A DNA stretch of 64,000 nt from CBDBCU01 sp965242615 (GTDB lineage Bacteria > Chloroflexota > Dehalococcoidia > Lucifugimonadales > UBA3495): positions 1,054,001-1,118,000 of the forward strand of contig CBDESR010000005.1 in the NCBI GenBank assembly GCA_965242615.1, in the 5' to 3' direction. Shown piece by piece: positions 51,187-59,869 of the stretch. The translations under genes were made by a program, and so were the position numbers. A model generated the notes under the pieces. That model was not told the origin of the DNA and made no database searches. It saw only the letters and a list, made by a program, of their open reading frames with translations. How positions within the stretch are numbered: position 1 is the first letter of the stretch; every line of letters begins with the position of its first letter.

Positions 51187-51344
51187 TAGATAGGTGGCAT
51201 TCTGGGTTCAACAAACTCGAGGTTCGTGTTACACAACGGAAAAATGCGCCTCCGACCCGGCCGATCCTGCGGAAGCTCGTAACTACAGACCTGTCCAGGC
51301 AAGGAGTTATCCCCAGTCGTTTCAAGAAAGGCGACAAGGGGCTT

Positions 51345-52148
51345 TTGGCCGAGGCTCAAGTGCAGGTTAACGAGAGGGTCGATGGCTACAGTAAAGGGAA
51401 CACCCAACACCGGTACAGCCAATCGACTAACCCGAATATGCGCCCGAAGCAGCGCAACTTCCGAACCACGGGGGTAGTGGTCAAAATCGAAGAGGACTGG
51501 TTTTCTAACCCGTCGGTTAGAAAGGAAGTCGCCGAAGGTCTGCGCGACTTGTTGGCCCGAGAGCGTAGCATTGCGCCCCAAGATATTGACAGCGCGCATA
51601 CCAATATCGCTTTGGCAACCGATGCCGGCTTGCTGAAGCCCATTACAGACGTGGTGGTAATCTACGACAGCGTCTATGGCGGACTGCGCCTAACTGAAAA
51701 TTTGTTCGACGAATTCAGCCGCTACATTGAGCGGCTGAGTCTGGGTGCAAAGCTATCTGAAGGTGGTGGCATCGTCGATGCGGAAACCTCCGATATCTTG
51801 CGTCGGTGGGCGCAGGACTTGTCGGACGCGGGGGATTTCGTATATTCCCAACCGGCCATAGAACCGCCCGCTGACGGGAATTGGCTACTGGTGTTCAAGC
51901 GGGGTAGCATCGTAGGCGTCTTTTCCAAAGGGGAGCTACAGGACCGCGAAATCGTTGAACCCCGGTACATTGAAAGTCCGCTTGAGCCGGGCGAGATGGC
52001 ACTGTATTACAGTTACCGGGATCCGGTCAATAAGGGCGGAACCAGCTTTACTCCTGCCGACTCGATGCAAGCAGCTGGTCACGATTGGGAATGGGTCTGG
52101 TGGAACCCGGACACCGGGGAATACCGGGAACTGGAAGAGTCGGAATAG
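51345..52148 (+). CDS. SF2 helicase, C-terminal part after the frameshift
   Basis: This frame is open well upstream, to about 51123, and reads YLHSGSSYVVDRWHSGFNKL, the domain that follows the helicase core in YprA-like proteins. It is therefore the rest of the gene at 49546 rather than an independent gene. The 267 residues from 51345 contain RPKQRNFRTTGVVVKIEEDW and TNIALATDAGLLKPITDVVV, then a C-terminal acidic end. The four-Cys metal site of MrfA is not seen. There is no good RBS before the first ATG/GTG, which supports the single-gene view. Confidence 0.65.
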   Translation: MAEAQVQVNERVDGYSKGNTQHRYSQSTNPNMRPKQRNFRTTGVVVKIEEDWFSNPSVRKEVAEGLRDLLARERSIAPQDIDSAHTNIALATDAGLLKPITDVVVIYDSVYGGLRLTENLFDEFSRYIERLSLGAKLSEGGGIVDAETSDILRRWAQDLSDAGDFVYSQPAIEPPADGNWLLVFKRGSIVGVFSKGELQDREIVEPRYIESPLEPGEMALYYSYRDPVNKGGTSFTPADSMQAAGHDWEWVWWNPDTGEYRELEESE

Positions 52149-52243
52149 CTGCCAGCAGGCCGCTGGCAAACGGCAAGGGCCGGCCCTGGGAATAGAGGGC
52201 CGGCCGGTCAGGCGTTCCCAACGCCGGTTGCGGCCGGGCTACC

Positions 52244-53224
52244 CTACTGGTGCTGATGGCGGCCGAATAGGGCGCCGACGGATTGGCCGCGGTGGATGCG
52301 GCGGATGGCTTCGCCGAGCAAGGGGGCGATGGAGAGGACTTTGACTTTGTCTTGCTGTTGGGCGCTGTCAAGGGGAAGGGTGTCGGTGACGACGACTTCC
52401 TCGAAGTGGCTGGCGGCGATAACTTCGTAGGCGCGGCGGGCAAAGACGGGGTGAGTGGCGCAGCAATAGACCCGGGTAACGCCGCATTCCATCAGGGCTT
52501 GGCCGGCGTTTACGGTGGTGCCGCCGGTAAGGATTTCGTCGTCGAAAGTGAGGGCGACTTTGCCGTTGACTTCGCCGATGACATTGAGGGTCTCGGAGTG
52601 GTCGGCATTGTCCACGCGGCGTTTTTCGATGATGGCAAGGGGGACATTGAGGTGTTCGGCCACATCGCGGGCGCGCTTGCTGATGCCCACATCCACCGCC
52701 ACGACAACCATATCGTCGATTTCCTTGGCCTTGAAGTAGTCGGAGAGGAGGGGTAGGGCGGTAAGTTCGTCCACGGGAATGTTAAAGAAGCCCTGGATTT
52801 GGCCGGCGTGGAGGTCGACGGTGAGCATTCGGTCGGCGCCGGCGGCGGTGAGCAGGTCGGCGACGAGGCGGGCGGTGATGGGGACGCGGGGCTGGTCTTT
52901 TTTGTCGGTGCGGCTGTAGCCGTAGTAGGGAATGACGGCGGTAATGCGGCCGGCGGAGGCGCGCTTGCAGGCGTCAATCATAATGAGGAGTTCCATCAGG
53001 TTGTCGTTGGCAGGGGCGCCGGTGGGCTGGATGATGAAAACATCGCGCTGGCGGACGTTTTCGAGGATGCGGACGAAGGTGTTGTCGTTGGCGAATTTGA
53101 ATACTTCGGCCTGGGCCATAGGGATGGCGAGGTAGTCGCAGACGGCGTGGGCGAGGGCGGGATGGGCGTTGCCGGAGAAAATGCGGAGGTCGTGGTCGAG
53201 GACGGGGCCTTTGTTGAGCGTCAT
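52244..53224 (-). CDS. prs: Ribose-phosphate pyrophosphokinase
   Basis: The 326-residue PRPP synthetase makes PRPP from ribose-5-phosphate and ATP. Motifs: RIFSGNAHPALAHAVCDYLA, the flexible-loop PYYGYSRTDKKDQPRVPITA, TVDLHAGQIQGFF, and the PRPP loop DDEILTGGTTVNAG. Length matches the class I family. The YSRTDKKD loop differs slightly from the usual YARQDRK. PRPP is a substrate for TrpD in the same window, but the genes are not linked. Confidence 0.95.
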   Translation of the reverse strand: MTLNKGPVLDHDLRIFSGNAHPALAHAVCDYLAIPMAQAEVFKFANDNTFVRILENVRQRDVFIIQPTGAPANDNLMELLIMIDACKRASAGRITAVIPYYGYSRTDKKDQPRVPITARLVADLLTAAGADRMLTVDLHAGQIQGFFNIPVDELTALPLLSDYFKAKEIDDMVVVAVDVGISKRARDVAEHLNVPLAIIEKRRVDNADHSETLNVIGEVNGKVALTFDDEILTGGTTVNAGQALMECGVTRVYCCATHPVFARRAYEVIAASHFEEVVVTDTLPLDSAQQQDKVKVLSIAPLLGEAIRRIHRGQSVGALFGRHQHQ

Positions 53225-53458
53225 CAGAAAGGGACTGCCGGCAGGAATGGCGGACGGGCGGCAGTTCTACCTCCTTTCCCAAGATTGGCCGGAGGGTGTG
53301 CGCGGGGGATTATAGCATAGAATTGGGGGTTGGGAATTGTTGGGGGGAGGGCGGCGGCCGGGCCCGTCGGCCTAGTTTAGCAATAGCTCCGGGGGAGCGA
53401 CCCGGCGCAAGGCCACGCCTTACAAATCCCGGGTCAGGCTTTCCAGCTCATCCAGAAC

Positions 53459-53893
53459 CTAGGTGAATATGGGAAACTGATACCGTTCCAGCGTTTCGTA
53501 AAACACTTCCTCGCCGGTAGCCGGGTCATAGATACGGTGATGGTAGGCGTCATCATCCCGGTGCAGGTTGTGGTACTTCAGCAACAGGTGTTCCCCCGGC
53601 AGCCAAGCCACATAAACGTAGGTATGGCACCGGACCCGCAAGGTATGCCCGGAGTAACGGGTTTCAAACTCCTTCCCCACCCACAGCATCACGCCCTTGT
53701 CGCAATGGACATCGCCGCGCAAATAAATGGAACCCTCGTCGTCGGAGTGAAAAGCGAGGGTGTCCCGGAAGCTGACGACGAAGGGATGGTCGCTCAGCCG
53801 GCTTTCGTGGATGCTTTGGTAGTGGTCCCAGGAGTTCCAGTCGTGGGGGTCTTGGCGCGGAGCAATTTCGCGCCTTGATAGGTGCAATACCAT
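53459..53893 (-). CDS. DUF6516-like toxin with premature amber stop
   Basis: The 144-residue protein includes WDHYQSIHESRLSDHPFVVS, GSIYLRGDVHCDKGVMLWVG and YHHRIYDPATGEEVFYETLE, as in DUF6516 putative toxins. The frame stops at TAG (53459-53461) after FPIFT. The same frame then continues VLDELESLTRDL to a TAA at 53420-53422, so one codon (a Glu is expected) has probably become a stop. The start is uncertain: MVLHLS at 53893 overlaps the partner gene by 100 bases. Confidence 0.65.
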   Translation of the reverse strand: MVLHLSRREIAPRQDPHDWNSWDHYQSIHESRLSDHPFVVSFRDTLAFHSDDEGSIYLRGDVHCDKGVMLWVGKEFETRYSGHTLRVRCHTYVYVAWLPGEHLLLKYHNLHRDDDAYHHRIYDPATGEEVFYETLERYQFPIFT

Positions 53894-54069
53894 TCCAACA
53901 CCTCGGCCGTCGGCTTGATGGCGTCCAACTCCAGCAACGTCGCCATCTTTTCGCTGGACATCTCGTAGCGAACCTCGTAAATGCGGAGTTCGGCCTCCGC
54001 TTCCGCCAGCATCGTCCCCGGCGGCACTACCCGCACCGGAATTTTCTGCCTGGGCTTGGTGGTTGCCAT
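53794..54069 (-). CDS. Putative antitoxin partner of the DUF6516-like protein
   Basis: The 91-residue protein starts MATTKPRQKIPVRVVPPGTM, with AGGAGG before it. It has an acidic helix (AEAEAELRIYEVRYEMSSEK), LELDAIKPTAEVLEWYCTYQ and a Thr/Lys-rich tail. By position it is the antitoxin of the overlapping toxin-like gene; no DNA-binding motif is obvious. Confidence 0.65.
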   Translation of the reverse strand: MATTKPRQKIPVRVVPPGTMLAEAEAELRIYEVRYEMSSEKMATLLELDAIKPTAEVLEWYCTYQGAKLLRAKTPTTGTPGTTTKASTKAG

Positions 54070-54212
54070 AAAATCCTCCTGACTTTGCCATGGGACTGCC
54101 GGTTTAAGGGCTGAGGGCAAGGTCGATCATCCCCTTCCTTAACGGGCTAACCCATTCTATCAACTGATAGTGCCGCCGTCAAAGGCCCTTCGGTATCCGG
54201 TTTGCTCCCCCA

Positions 54213-55397
54213 TCAGTACCGCGGCCGGAAAATCCCGAAAGAACTGGTATAGCCGTGCAGGAAAGTCACCCCGCCCACCGGCCCAATCTCCCCATTGCAG
54301 AAAAAGCCGCCCAGCGGCGCTGCCCCCAACTTGTCCCGAAAAAGATCCGTATCGTGGTTGGCCCGCCCGTAAAGATACTGTCCCCGACCCAAGCAGGAAA
54401 ACAGCAGCGCCCCATGCACCCGATTCTCCCGATTCTCCCCAGCATAACGCTCCAACACCGCCGTCAAATCCTGCGCCGAAGTCTCCGCATCCCGCAGGTG
54501 AAACTGCACCAACTGCCCCTCCTTCAGCATCTCCCCAATCGCCAACGCCCCGCTGCGATCATCCATCCCCATCACATTGCGGATCAGAAAATCCCCCTGC
54601 TGCGGCGCATCCAGAAACTCATCCATCACCACCCCCAGAAACAGCGAATGCCGCAGCAATTCCTGATCCCGCGGCGGCAAAGTCGGAAACAGCCCCCGCA
54701 GCGCCGTCAACGGCGTCTCCCCGTCCAGACCCTCCAGCATATTGCGGCTGCTCTGCGTAATCCGCATCGCCTTGCCGATGGGACGGCAGCCCTGCGCCAC
54801 CACCGTATCCACCGCGATATTCCCGTGCATCGCCACGCCCACCGCTCCGGACGGATACGCCTGCTCCCCCAGAAACATCCCATTACCGCCCGGCTCCGAC
54901 CCGCCGCTGGCCAGACCGCCGATTTTAGCCGCCGCGCTGTAGGCAAAATCCAGCCCCATTATCAAGTTCTGCGCCGGAAACGAAAACGGATCCGCCAACG
55001 CCACAAACTGCGGATTATCCCCCGCGCTCACCCCGATTAACTCCTCCCACGCCTGCGGCCCGGCATCCAAATCCGGCAGCCCATTGCCCTCCAAATGAAA
55101 GAGCCTCAAAGTCACCTCCGGCAGTACCGCCGCCGTAATCGACACCGCCGCCCGCTGCTCCACCTCCTGCCCGCCGCCGATAATTCCCCCGCCGGAACAG
55201 CCCAGCAGCAACGCCCCCGCCAACTGCTCCCGTACCAAGCCCGGCAAGGCGGCGTAATGTTCCCGGTAATGCGGCGAAACAAAAGCCACCGCCAAATCCG
55301 GCGCCGCGCCCTCCAACTGCCGCCGTACGACAGCGGCGCATTCGGCCACCGCCGGCTCCAAAGCCGTCTGTTCGGAAATCGCCGAAGCCCACTGCAT
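54213..55397 (-). CDS. FIST N- and C-domain sensory protein
   Basis: The 394-residue protein has FIST_N (LAVAFVSPHYREHYAALPGL, GALLLGCSGGGIIGGGQEVE, KIGGLASGGSEPGGNGMFLG) and FIST_C (GDFLIRNVMGMDDRSGALAI, GALLFSCLGRGQYLYG, GGFFCNGEIGPVGG, FLHGYTSSFGIFR) regions. FIST domains bind small ligands, probably amino acids, and usually sit in signal-transduction proteins; here it is stand-alone. Start 55397 has GGGAG. Confident family call; ligand unknown. Confidence 0.9.
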   Translation of the reverse strand: MQWASAISEQTALEPAVAECAAVVRRQLEGAAPDLAVAFVSPHYREHYAALPGLVREQLAGALLLGCSGGGIIGGGQEVEQRAAVSITAAVLPEVTLRLFHLEGNGLPDLDAGPQAWEELIGVSAGDNPQFVALADPFSFPAQNLIMGLDFAYSAAAKIGGLASGGSEPGGNGMFLGEQAYPSGAVGVAMHGNIAVDTVVAQGCRPIGKAMRITQSSRNMLEGLDGETPLTALRGLFPTLPPRDQELLRHSLFLGVVMDEFLDAPQQGDFLIRNVMGMDDRSGALAIGEMLKEGQLVQFHLRDAETSAQDLTAVLERYAGENRENRVHGALLFSCLGRGQYLYGRANHDTDLFRDKLGAAPLGGFFCNGEIGPVGGVTFLHGYTSSFGIFRPRY

Positions 55398-55476
55398 AAC
55401 TCCCACCTCTCTAACCAAACTCTGATTTATTCCCGCCCTGTTACTACCGGGAAAGGGCAAGGCGGCCGACAACCCT

Positions 55477-55827
55477 TCAAGGCAACTCCAGCAACCCCCG
55501 ACTATCATCCCGATACCAAGCCAGCACCTCCCCATACCGTTCCCGCAGCAAGGACTCTACCGCCGCCACCGGACAATTGCCCAAGCGGATCAGGACAACT
55601 TTAGGCGGCGGCCCCAAACGACCGCTCATCTCCAAGTAATCCTTATCCTTGGTCACTATCACGAACCCCTGTTCTTTGGCATAATCCCAAATCGGATTGT
55701 CCTCGCCCACCGCCAAGTCGATTTCCAGAACATGGCTCGATTCCGGGTACAAGTCCGCCAGCAGCCGCGGCAACTGGTACGACAGGTTCTGGTTAAACAA
55801 CAGCGTAACGGAGACGACTGTAGTCAT
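55477..55827 (-). CDS. DUF5615 PIN-like toxin
   Basis: The 116-residue Mut7-C/PIN-like protein reads LLFNQNLSYQLPRLLADLYP (variant of the family's FDENLS), DNPIWDYAKEQGFVIVTKDK then DYLEMSGRLGPPPKVVLIRL and a C-terminal helix. DUF5615 toxins are usually preceded by a DUF433 antitoxin; here the DUF433 domain is at the end of the upstream RM gene and overlaps this gene by 35 bases. The Asp of FDEN is replaced by Asn-Gln, so activity is uncertain. Confidence 0.82.
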   Translation of the reverse strand: MTTVVSVTLLFNQNLSYQLPRLLADLYPESSHVLEIDLAVGEDNPIWDYAKEQGFVIVTKDKDYLEMSGRLGPPPKVVLIRLGNCPVAAVESLLRERYGEVLAWYRDDSRGLLELP

Positions 55828-58800
55828 CATCCATCTGCTCCGCCGCCGCAAAGGAAAGGCACACGTACATATCCTGCTCGGTCAAGTTCGGAAAATGATA
55901 GAGCATATCCGCCCAGGTCTCCCCCCCGGCCAGATACTCCATCACATCCATTGCCGTCATCCGAATGCCGCGAATGCACGGCTTGCCGAAACGCTTGCCC
56001 TCCTCAATCGTAATCGTCCCCCGAAAATCCACCCCTTGCCCCAGCAAAGCCGCCACCGCCGCCTCGACTTCCTTCCCCTCCGCCGACGCCCGCAGCCAAG
56101 CCCGCAGCTCCCGCCGGATAATGGTCACGCCTACATCGTCTCCCCGTTGCGCCCGCACCTCCGCCAACTTCGCCGCCGCCCCCGCCGCCGCCCGCTCCCC
56201 AACCTTGGCAATAACCATGTGCAACTTCTGCCTGGCGTCAAACTCCGGTACCGCCAGCTTCCACAAATGCTTGTGCAAGTTTCGCGTGTTGCCGGCCCAG
56301 TTTGGCACCGTGTATTGATTGACCGCCGCGGCCAAGGCATCGCTGTTGATGATAGCCAGCAGGTAGTTGGCCTCATCCAAATCTTTGCAGGTAATCCAGT
56401 ATAAGGTTTCGTCCACCAGAACGGCGTCATCCGGCAGTATTGCCGCAATCGGTTGACCGGCCGCGGTCTGCAATACCCGTATCGAGCGGTCGGAATGCTC
56501 CCGTTGCCAGTTCAGCTGGGACGACAGCTTGTTGAGGTAATTTATCTGCCCCAACAAGTTCAGCCGGTTGACCGGAGCCTTGTTTTCCTCCCACCAATTG
56601 CTGATGGTCCGCCAGCGCTCCCGCATCCGGTATTCCAGTCCCGCCAAGCTGATACCGCCCGGGCCGTTTTCATCGGCCGGAATAGCATATTCTCCCTGCC
56701 GCTGCGGCAGCAAAGTTTGCAGCGGCGTCAAAGCAACATAGGGAGCGACCGTCTCGCCCAAGTGAACCTCAAAGAGATGTGCGTTCTCGATGGTTTGCCC
56801 AGTGATGGCGGTCAAGTCCAGATTTCGCCACGGAGCCTTATCCAGATTCCCCCGCCGGGGGTTGACGGTGACCGTTCGCCCGGCCGTAATAATCGCCGTG
56901 TTTTCCGTTTCCTGCACCAAGAAAAAGCGGCGCGGCCGTATTGCCGCCCCTTGCCGGGAGTGGTCGGCATAGGGGGAAACCGCGCCCACGGAAGTATCGG
57001 TAATGCCGCGGAGACTCCGGGTAACTTGGTCGGAACCGGCCGGCCCCTGCCAGACTTCCACCGCATCGGCTAACGGTTCGGCGACGCCGCTGTTGCCGGT
57101 ACAGCGAGCGAATACCACGCAGGCCGCCACCGGAAAGAAAGTGTTAGGTTCCAGCCGTTCCAGGTCCCACGCTCGCCGGTGGTTGAACTCTACCGACAAG
57201 GTAAATTCCGACGCCCGGGCTTGTCCCCGTCCCGTCGGCGGAGATTCCCACCGCCCCCTGCGCCAACGCCGGTGCTGACCACTCTGCAAGGTACTGTGCG
57301 GCATTACGAACCCGATAACCCCCTGCTGCTTCAGGTACAGGTCAACGCAACGGGTAAAGAACAGGCCGGCAATGTCCTGATTGCTGGCGTAGCGGCCGCC
57401 GGCCCAGATGCCGTAGCGTTCCTTGCTCAGCTTCTCCAGTTCCACCCGCAACACATCAGCAGTCTGGTTATAGTTAATCCAGGGCGGGTTGCCAATAACC
57501 ACATCCACCTTGCGCCGGGACAAAGCCACCGGCCGCACCATATTGCGCGTGTAGTAAGCCCAAATATGATTGCGCCCCTGCCTATGCAGCTCCTGTAGCG
57601 CAGAAATGGTAGATTGGATGGTTTTCCGCTCTTTGGCGTCGGCGATCGGGTTGTCCACCAGAGCCAATAGCGGATCCTCGCCGCGCTCGATGTAGTCGGC
57701 AATTTCCCCGATTAGGTCGTCGAAGCTTTCGGCGCGTTCGACCAGACTCACCGGGAAAACCAGTTGGGTGTTATCCTCATCCTGCGTCTCAATCGTTACC
57801 TGATGCTCGGCGAACAGGTCGCCGGTACGAAACCGCAGTTGCAGGGAATCCCCCAGATAGACCGGGATAGTCATCGAACTGTAGAACCCGGCATCGCTGG
57901 CGGCTCGCACCGCCGGCCGGGCCGCCAGCGTCCACGCCGCCCGGGCCAAATGCACCGCTACCGGATGCACATCAATGCCGATGACGGCTTCGCGCAATCG
58001 GTCGAGAATTTCCTTGGGGTCAAGCCGCGGCGTGTCTCCCCCGGCCAGCGCGGCGTTGACGAAATGCGTTACCCCCTCCGCAATGAAAGTCCCGGAACCG
58101 CAAGCCGGGTCCAACACCCGTTGGTTCAATGGCTCGGTCACCAATTCTTGCACCATCGCCCGGGCCAGCCAGTCCGGGGTATAGTATTCCCCCAATTGCC
58201 GCCGCTCCTCCGGGGGGATAACAGTTTGATAGAAAATAGCCCCGATGTCGGCGGGCGCCGCCGCCCAATCGAACTTGGCAACCCGGCGGGCCAGAGTTTG
58301 CAGCAGCGGCCGGCCGCCCATTTCCGCCGGCCAGGCAAAGAAGTCCGACTCCACAATCCCGTGCAACCCGGTATCGTTGCGGAAACGCCGTCCGTACAGC
58401 AAATCCTCCGGTTCATTATCCGCCAATTGGAACAGGTCAATGCCAAAAGACGCCTGCACCACCATACCAACAACCGCGCTGAGGTAGGTATGGCGCAGGA
58501 ATAGGTCATCCATCTGCTCCGGGCCGCCGGCAATTTCCCCCAGAGCCGTACGCAGCAGGTCTTGCCATAACCGCCGCTTAACCCGCACCGTTTCCCGGTC
58601 GGCATTGTCCCGGTACAAGGTTTTCAGCGCGGCAATATCCCGTTGGTAGTTGGGATTGTGCGGCCCGAAGTGCGCCGTAATCGCTCCCTGGTCCGGCGGA
58701 ATGTCCTCGAGGGGGACAATAGCGTAATCTCGCAGCCACTCGAAAAGCGTATGCCATTTCTCGGCGTCTTTCAGAGTAAAGTAATAGGGGCGGGTCAGCC

Positions 58801-59200
58801 TGACCGGCCCGGCGCCGGGCCAGCGCAGTAGCCAATACTTGCCGTCCGTCAGAATACCCATCCGCACCCGGCCGCGCTTTTCCGACTGCGCCAAGTAATC
58901 GTCCAGTTGCTCCACGTATTCCGGGTTGGGCTCCCCCCGGCCCGCCGTGCCAATCCGCCGCTTCACCTCAATAAAGGTGTCCAGAGCCGTCAAGTCCACG
59001 GCGTGGCGGCGGGCCGTCGTTGCCGGTGGATTTTCCTCGACAATCTCCGCGTCTTTGACCAAGCCCGTTCCGGTCAGGAAGTTGCGGATGGCGCTGGTAA
59101 TGTTGGCTTCGGCCTCGAAGTTATCGTGCCGCCGCAGGATTTCCCCGGCAGCGTTGCGATACTTAGGGTCGGCATAATCAATGTGTTCCATCGTAACCAT
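55793..59200 (-). CDS. Type IIG restriction-modification enzyme continuous with a DUF433 domain
   Basis: The 1135-residue protein has an N-terminal nuclease region (AVDLTALDTFIEVKRRIG, D...ExK), a helical spacer, an N6-adenine methyltransferase domain (LGEYYTPDWLARAMVQ, VLDPACGSGTFIAEG, VVIGNPPWINYNQTA) and a target-recognition region ending with VPEFDARQKLHMVIAKVGER. The last 79 residues (RGTITIEEGKRFGKPCIRGI, RMTAMDVMEYLAGGETWADM) are a complete DUF433 antitoxin. An internal GTG at 56032 could start a separate antitoxin. GGGGAGG precedes the RM start. It is either a true fusion or an RM gene that lost its stop next to a TA pair. Confidence 0.87.
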   Translation of the reverse strand: MVTMEHIDYADPKYRNAAGEILRRHDNFEAEANITSAIRNFLTGTGLVKDAEIVEENPPATTARRHAVDLTALDTFIEVKRRIGTAGRGEPNPEYVEQLDDYLAQSEKRGRVRMGILTDGKYWLLRWPGAGPVRLTRPYYFTLKDAEKWHTLFEWLRDYAIVPLEDIPPDQGAITAHFGPHNPNYQRDIAALKTLYRDNADRETVRVKRRLWQDLLRTALGEIAGGPEQMDDLFLRHTYLSAVVGMVVQASFGIDLFQLADNEPEDLLYGRRFRNDTGLHGIVESDFFAWPAEMGGRPLLQTLARRVAKFDWAAAPADIGAIFYQTVIPPEERRQLGEYYTPDWLARAMVQELVTEPLNQRVLDPACGSGTFIAEGVTHFVNAALAGGDTPRLDPKEILDRLREAVIGIDVHPVAVHLARAAWTLAARPAVRAASDAGFYSSMTIPVYLGDSLQLRFRTGDLFAEHQVTIETQDEDNTQLVFPVSLVERAESFDDLIGEIADYIERGEDPLLALVDNPIADAKERKTIQSTISALQELHRQGRNHIWAYYTRNMVRPVALSRRKVDVVIGNPPWINYNQTADVLRVELEKLSKERYGIWAGGRYASNQDIAGLFFTRCVDLYLKQQGVIGFVMPHSTLQSGQHRRWRRGRWESPPTGRGQARASEFTLSVEFNHRRAWDLERLEPNTFFPVAACVVFARCTGNSGVAEPLADAVEVWQGPAGSDQVTRSLRGITDTSVGAVSPYADHSRQGAAIRPRRFFLVQETENTAIITAGRTVTVNPRRGNLDKAPWRNLDLTAITGQTIENAHLFEVHLGETVAPYVALTPLQTLLPQRQGEYAIPADENGPGGISLAGLEYRMRERWRTISNWWEENKAPVNRLNLLGQINYLNKLSSQLNWQREHSDRSIRVLQTAAGQPIAAILPDDAVLVDETLYWITCKDLDEANYLLAIINSDALAAAVNQYTVPNWAGNTRNLHKHLWKLAVPEFDARQKLHMVIAKVGERAAAGAAAKLAEVRAQRGDDVGVTIIRRELRAWLRASAEGKEVEAAVAALLGQGVDFRGTITIEEGKRFGKPCIRGIRMTAMDVMEYLAGGETWADMLYHFPNLTEQDMYVCLSFAAAEQMDDDYSRLRYAVV

Positions 59201-59330
59201 CAGCGCAACCTCCCCGCGTCAGCAATCGGCTAAAAGGGATGTAGGCAAAGCAACTTTCCCGCCCCCGCCAATATATACGCCGGCGGGGAAAAGGGCAAGC
59301 GGCCGCCGCCCCGCTAACCGCCGCTTCGCC

Positions 59331-59618
59331 TTACACCCCCTCCGCAAAAACCACGCTGCTGCGGGCCGCCCGGTGCCGCATCCCCTTGGGCCCGGCGTAC
59401 TCCTCCGAATAGTACCACTCCTTGGCCCGCGCAACGCTCTCAAACTCCAGAATGACCAAGCGGCGCGGCTGCCAGTCCCCCTCGACCGTATCCGTGTCGC
59501 CGCCCCGGACCAAGTAGCGGCCGCCGTAAGCCGCAATCGTCGCCCCCACCAGCTGCTGGTACTCCGCAAAGCCCGCCGGGTCGGTAACCTCCACATCGGC
59601 AATCACATAGCCGGCCAT
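59331..59618 (-). CDS. DUF1330 family protein
   Basis: The 95-residue protein from MAGYVIADVEVTDPAGFAEY, with GGRYLVRGGDTDTVEGDW and RLVILEFESVARAKEWYYSE, is a classic DUF1330 (dimeric alpha-beta barrel). AGGAGGG precedes the start. Function unknown. Confidence 0.9.
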   Translation of the reverse strand: MAGYVIADVEVTDPAGFAEYQQLVGATIAAYGGRYLVRGGDTDTVEGDWQPRRLVILEFESVARAKEWYYSEEYAGPKGMRHRAARSSVVFAEGV

Positions 59619-59715
59619 AACTTCCCTCCTGCCATCGGTTTCATAGAACCGCATTATAGCCCATTGCCATACAGGGCTATCGCCTATCGAAACCGTCATT
59701 CCCACCCTTATCTAT

Positions 59716-59784
59716 CGTCATTCCCACGAAAGTGGGAATCCAGAGTCCCGGCCTATCCGGATTCCCGTGAAAACGGGAATGACG
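59716..59784. repeat. REP-like repeat followed by a second ATTCCCGT hairpin
   Basis: CGTCATTCCCACGAAAGTGG at 59716 is followed by CCAGAGTCC and an inverted partner ATTCCCGTGAAAACGGGAAT (59761-59780). It is a paired-repeat arrangement between the DUF1330 and CapA genes. Confidence 0.75.
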
Positions 59785-59869
59785 GTAAGTAGTCCGCCAG
59801 GTATCGGCTACAATCTGTTACAATGCCCCCAACTCTCCCCGGTTCATCCCCTTTAAGGAGGCAAACCCG

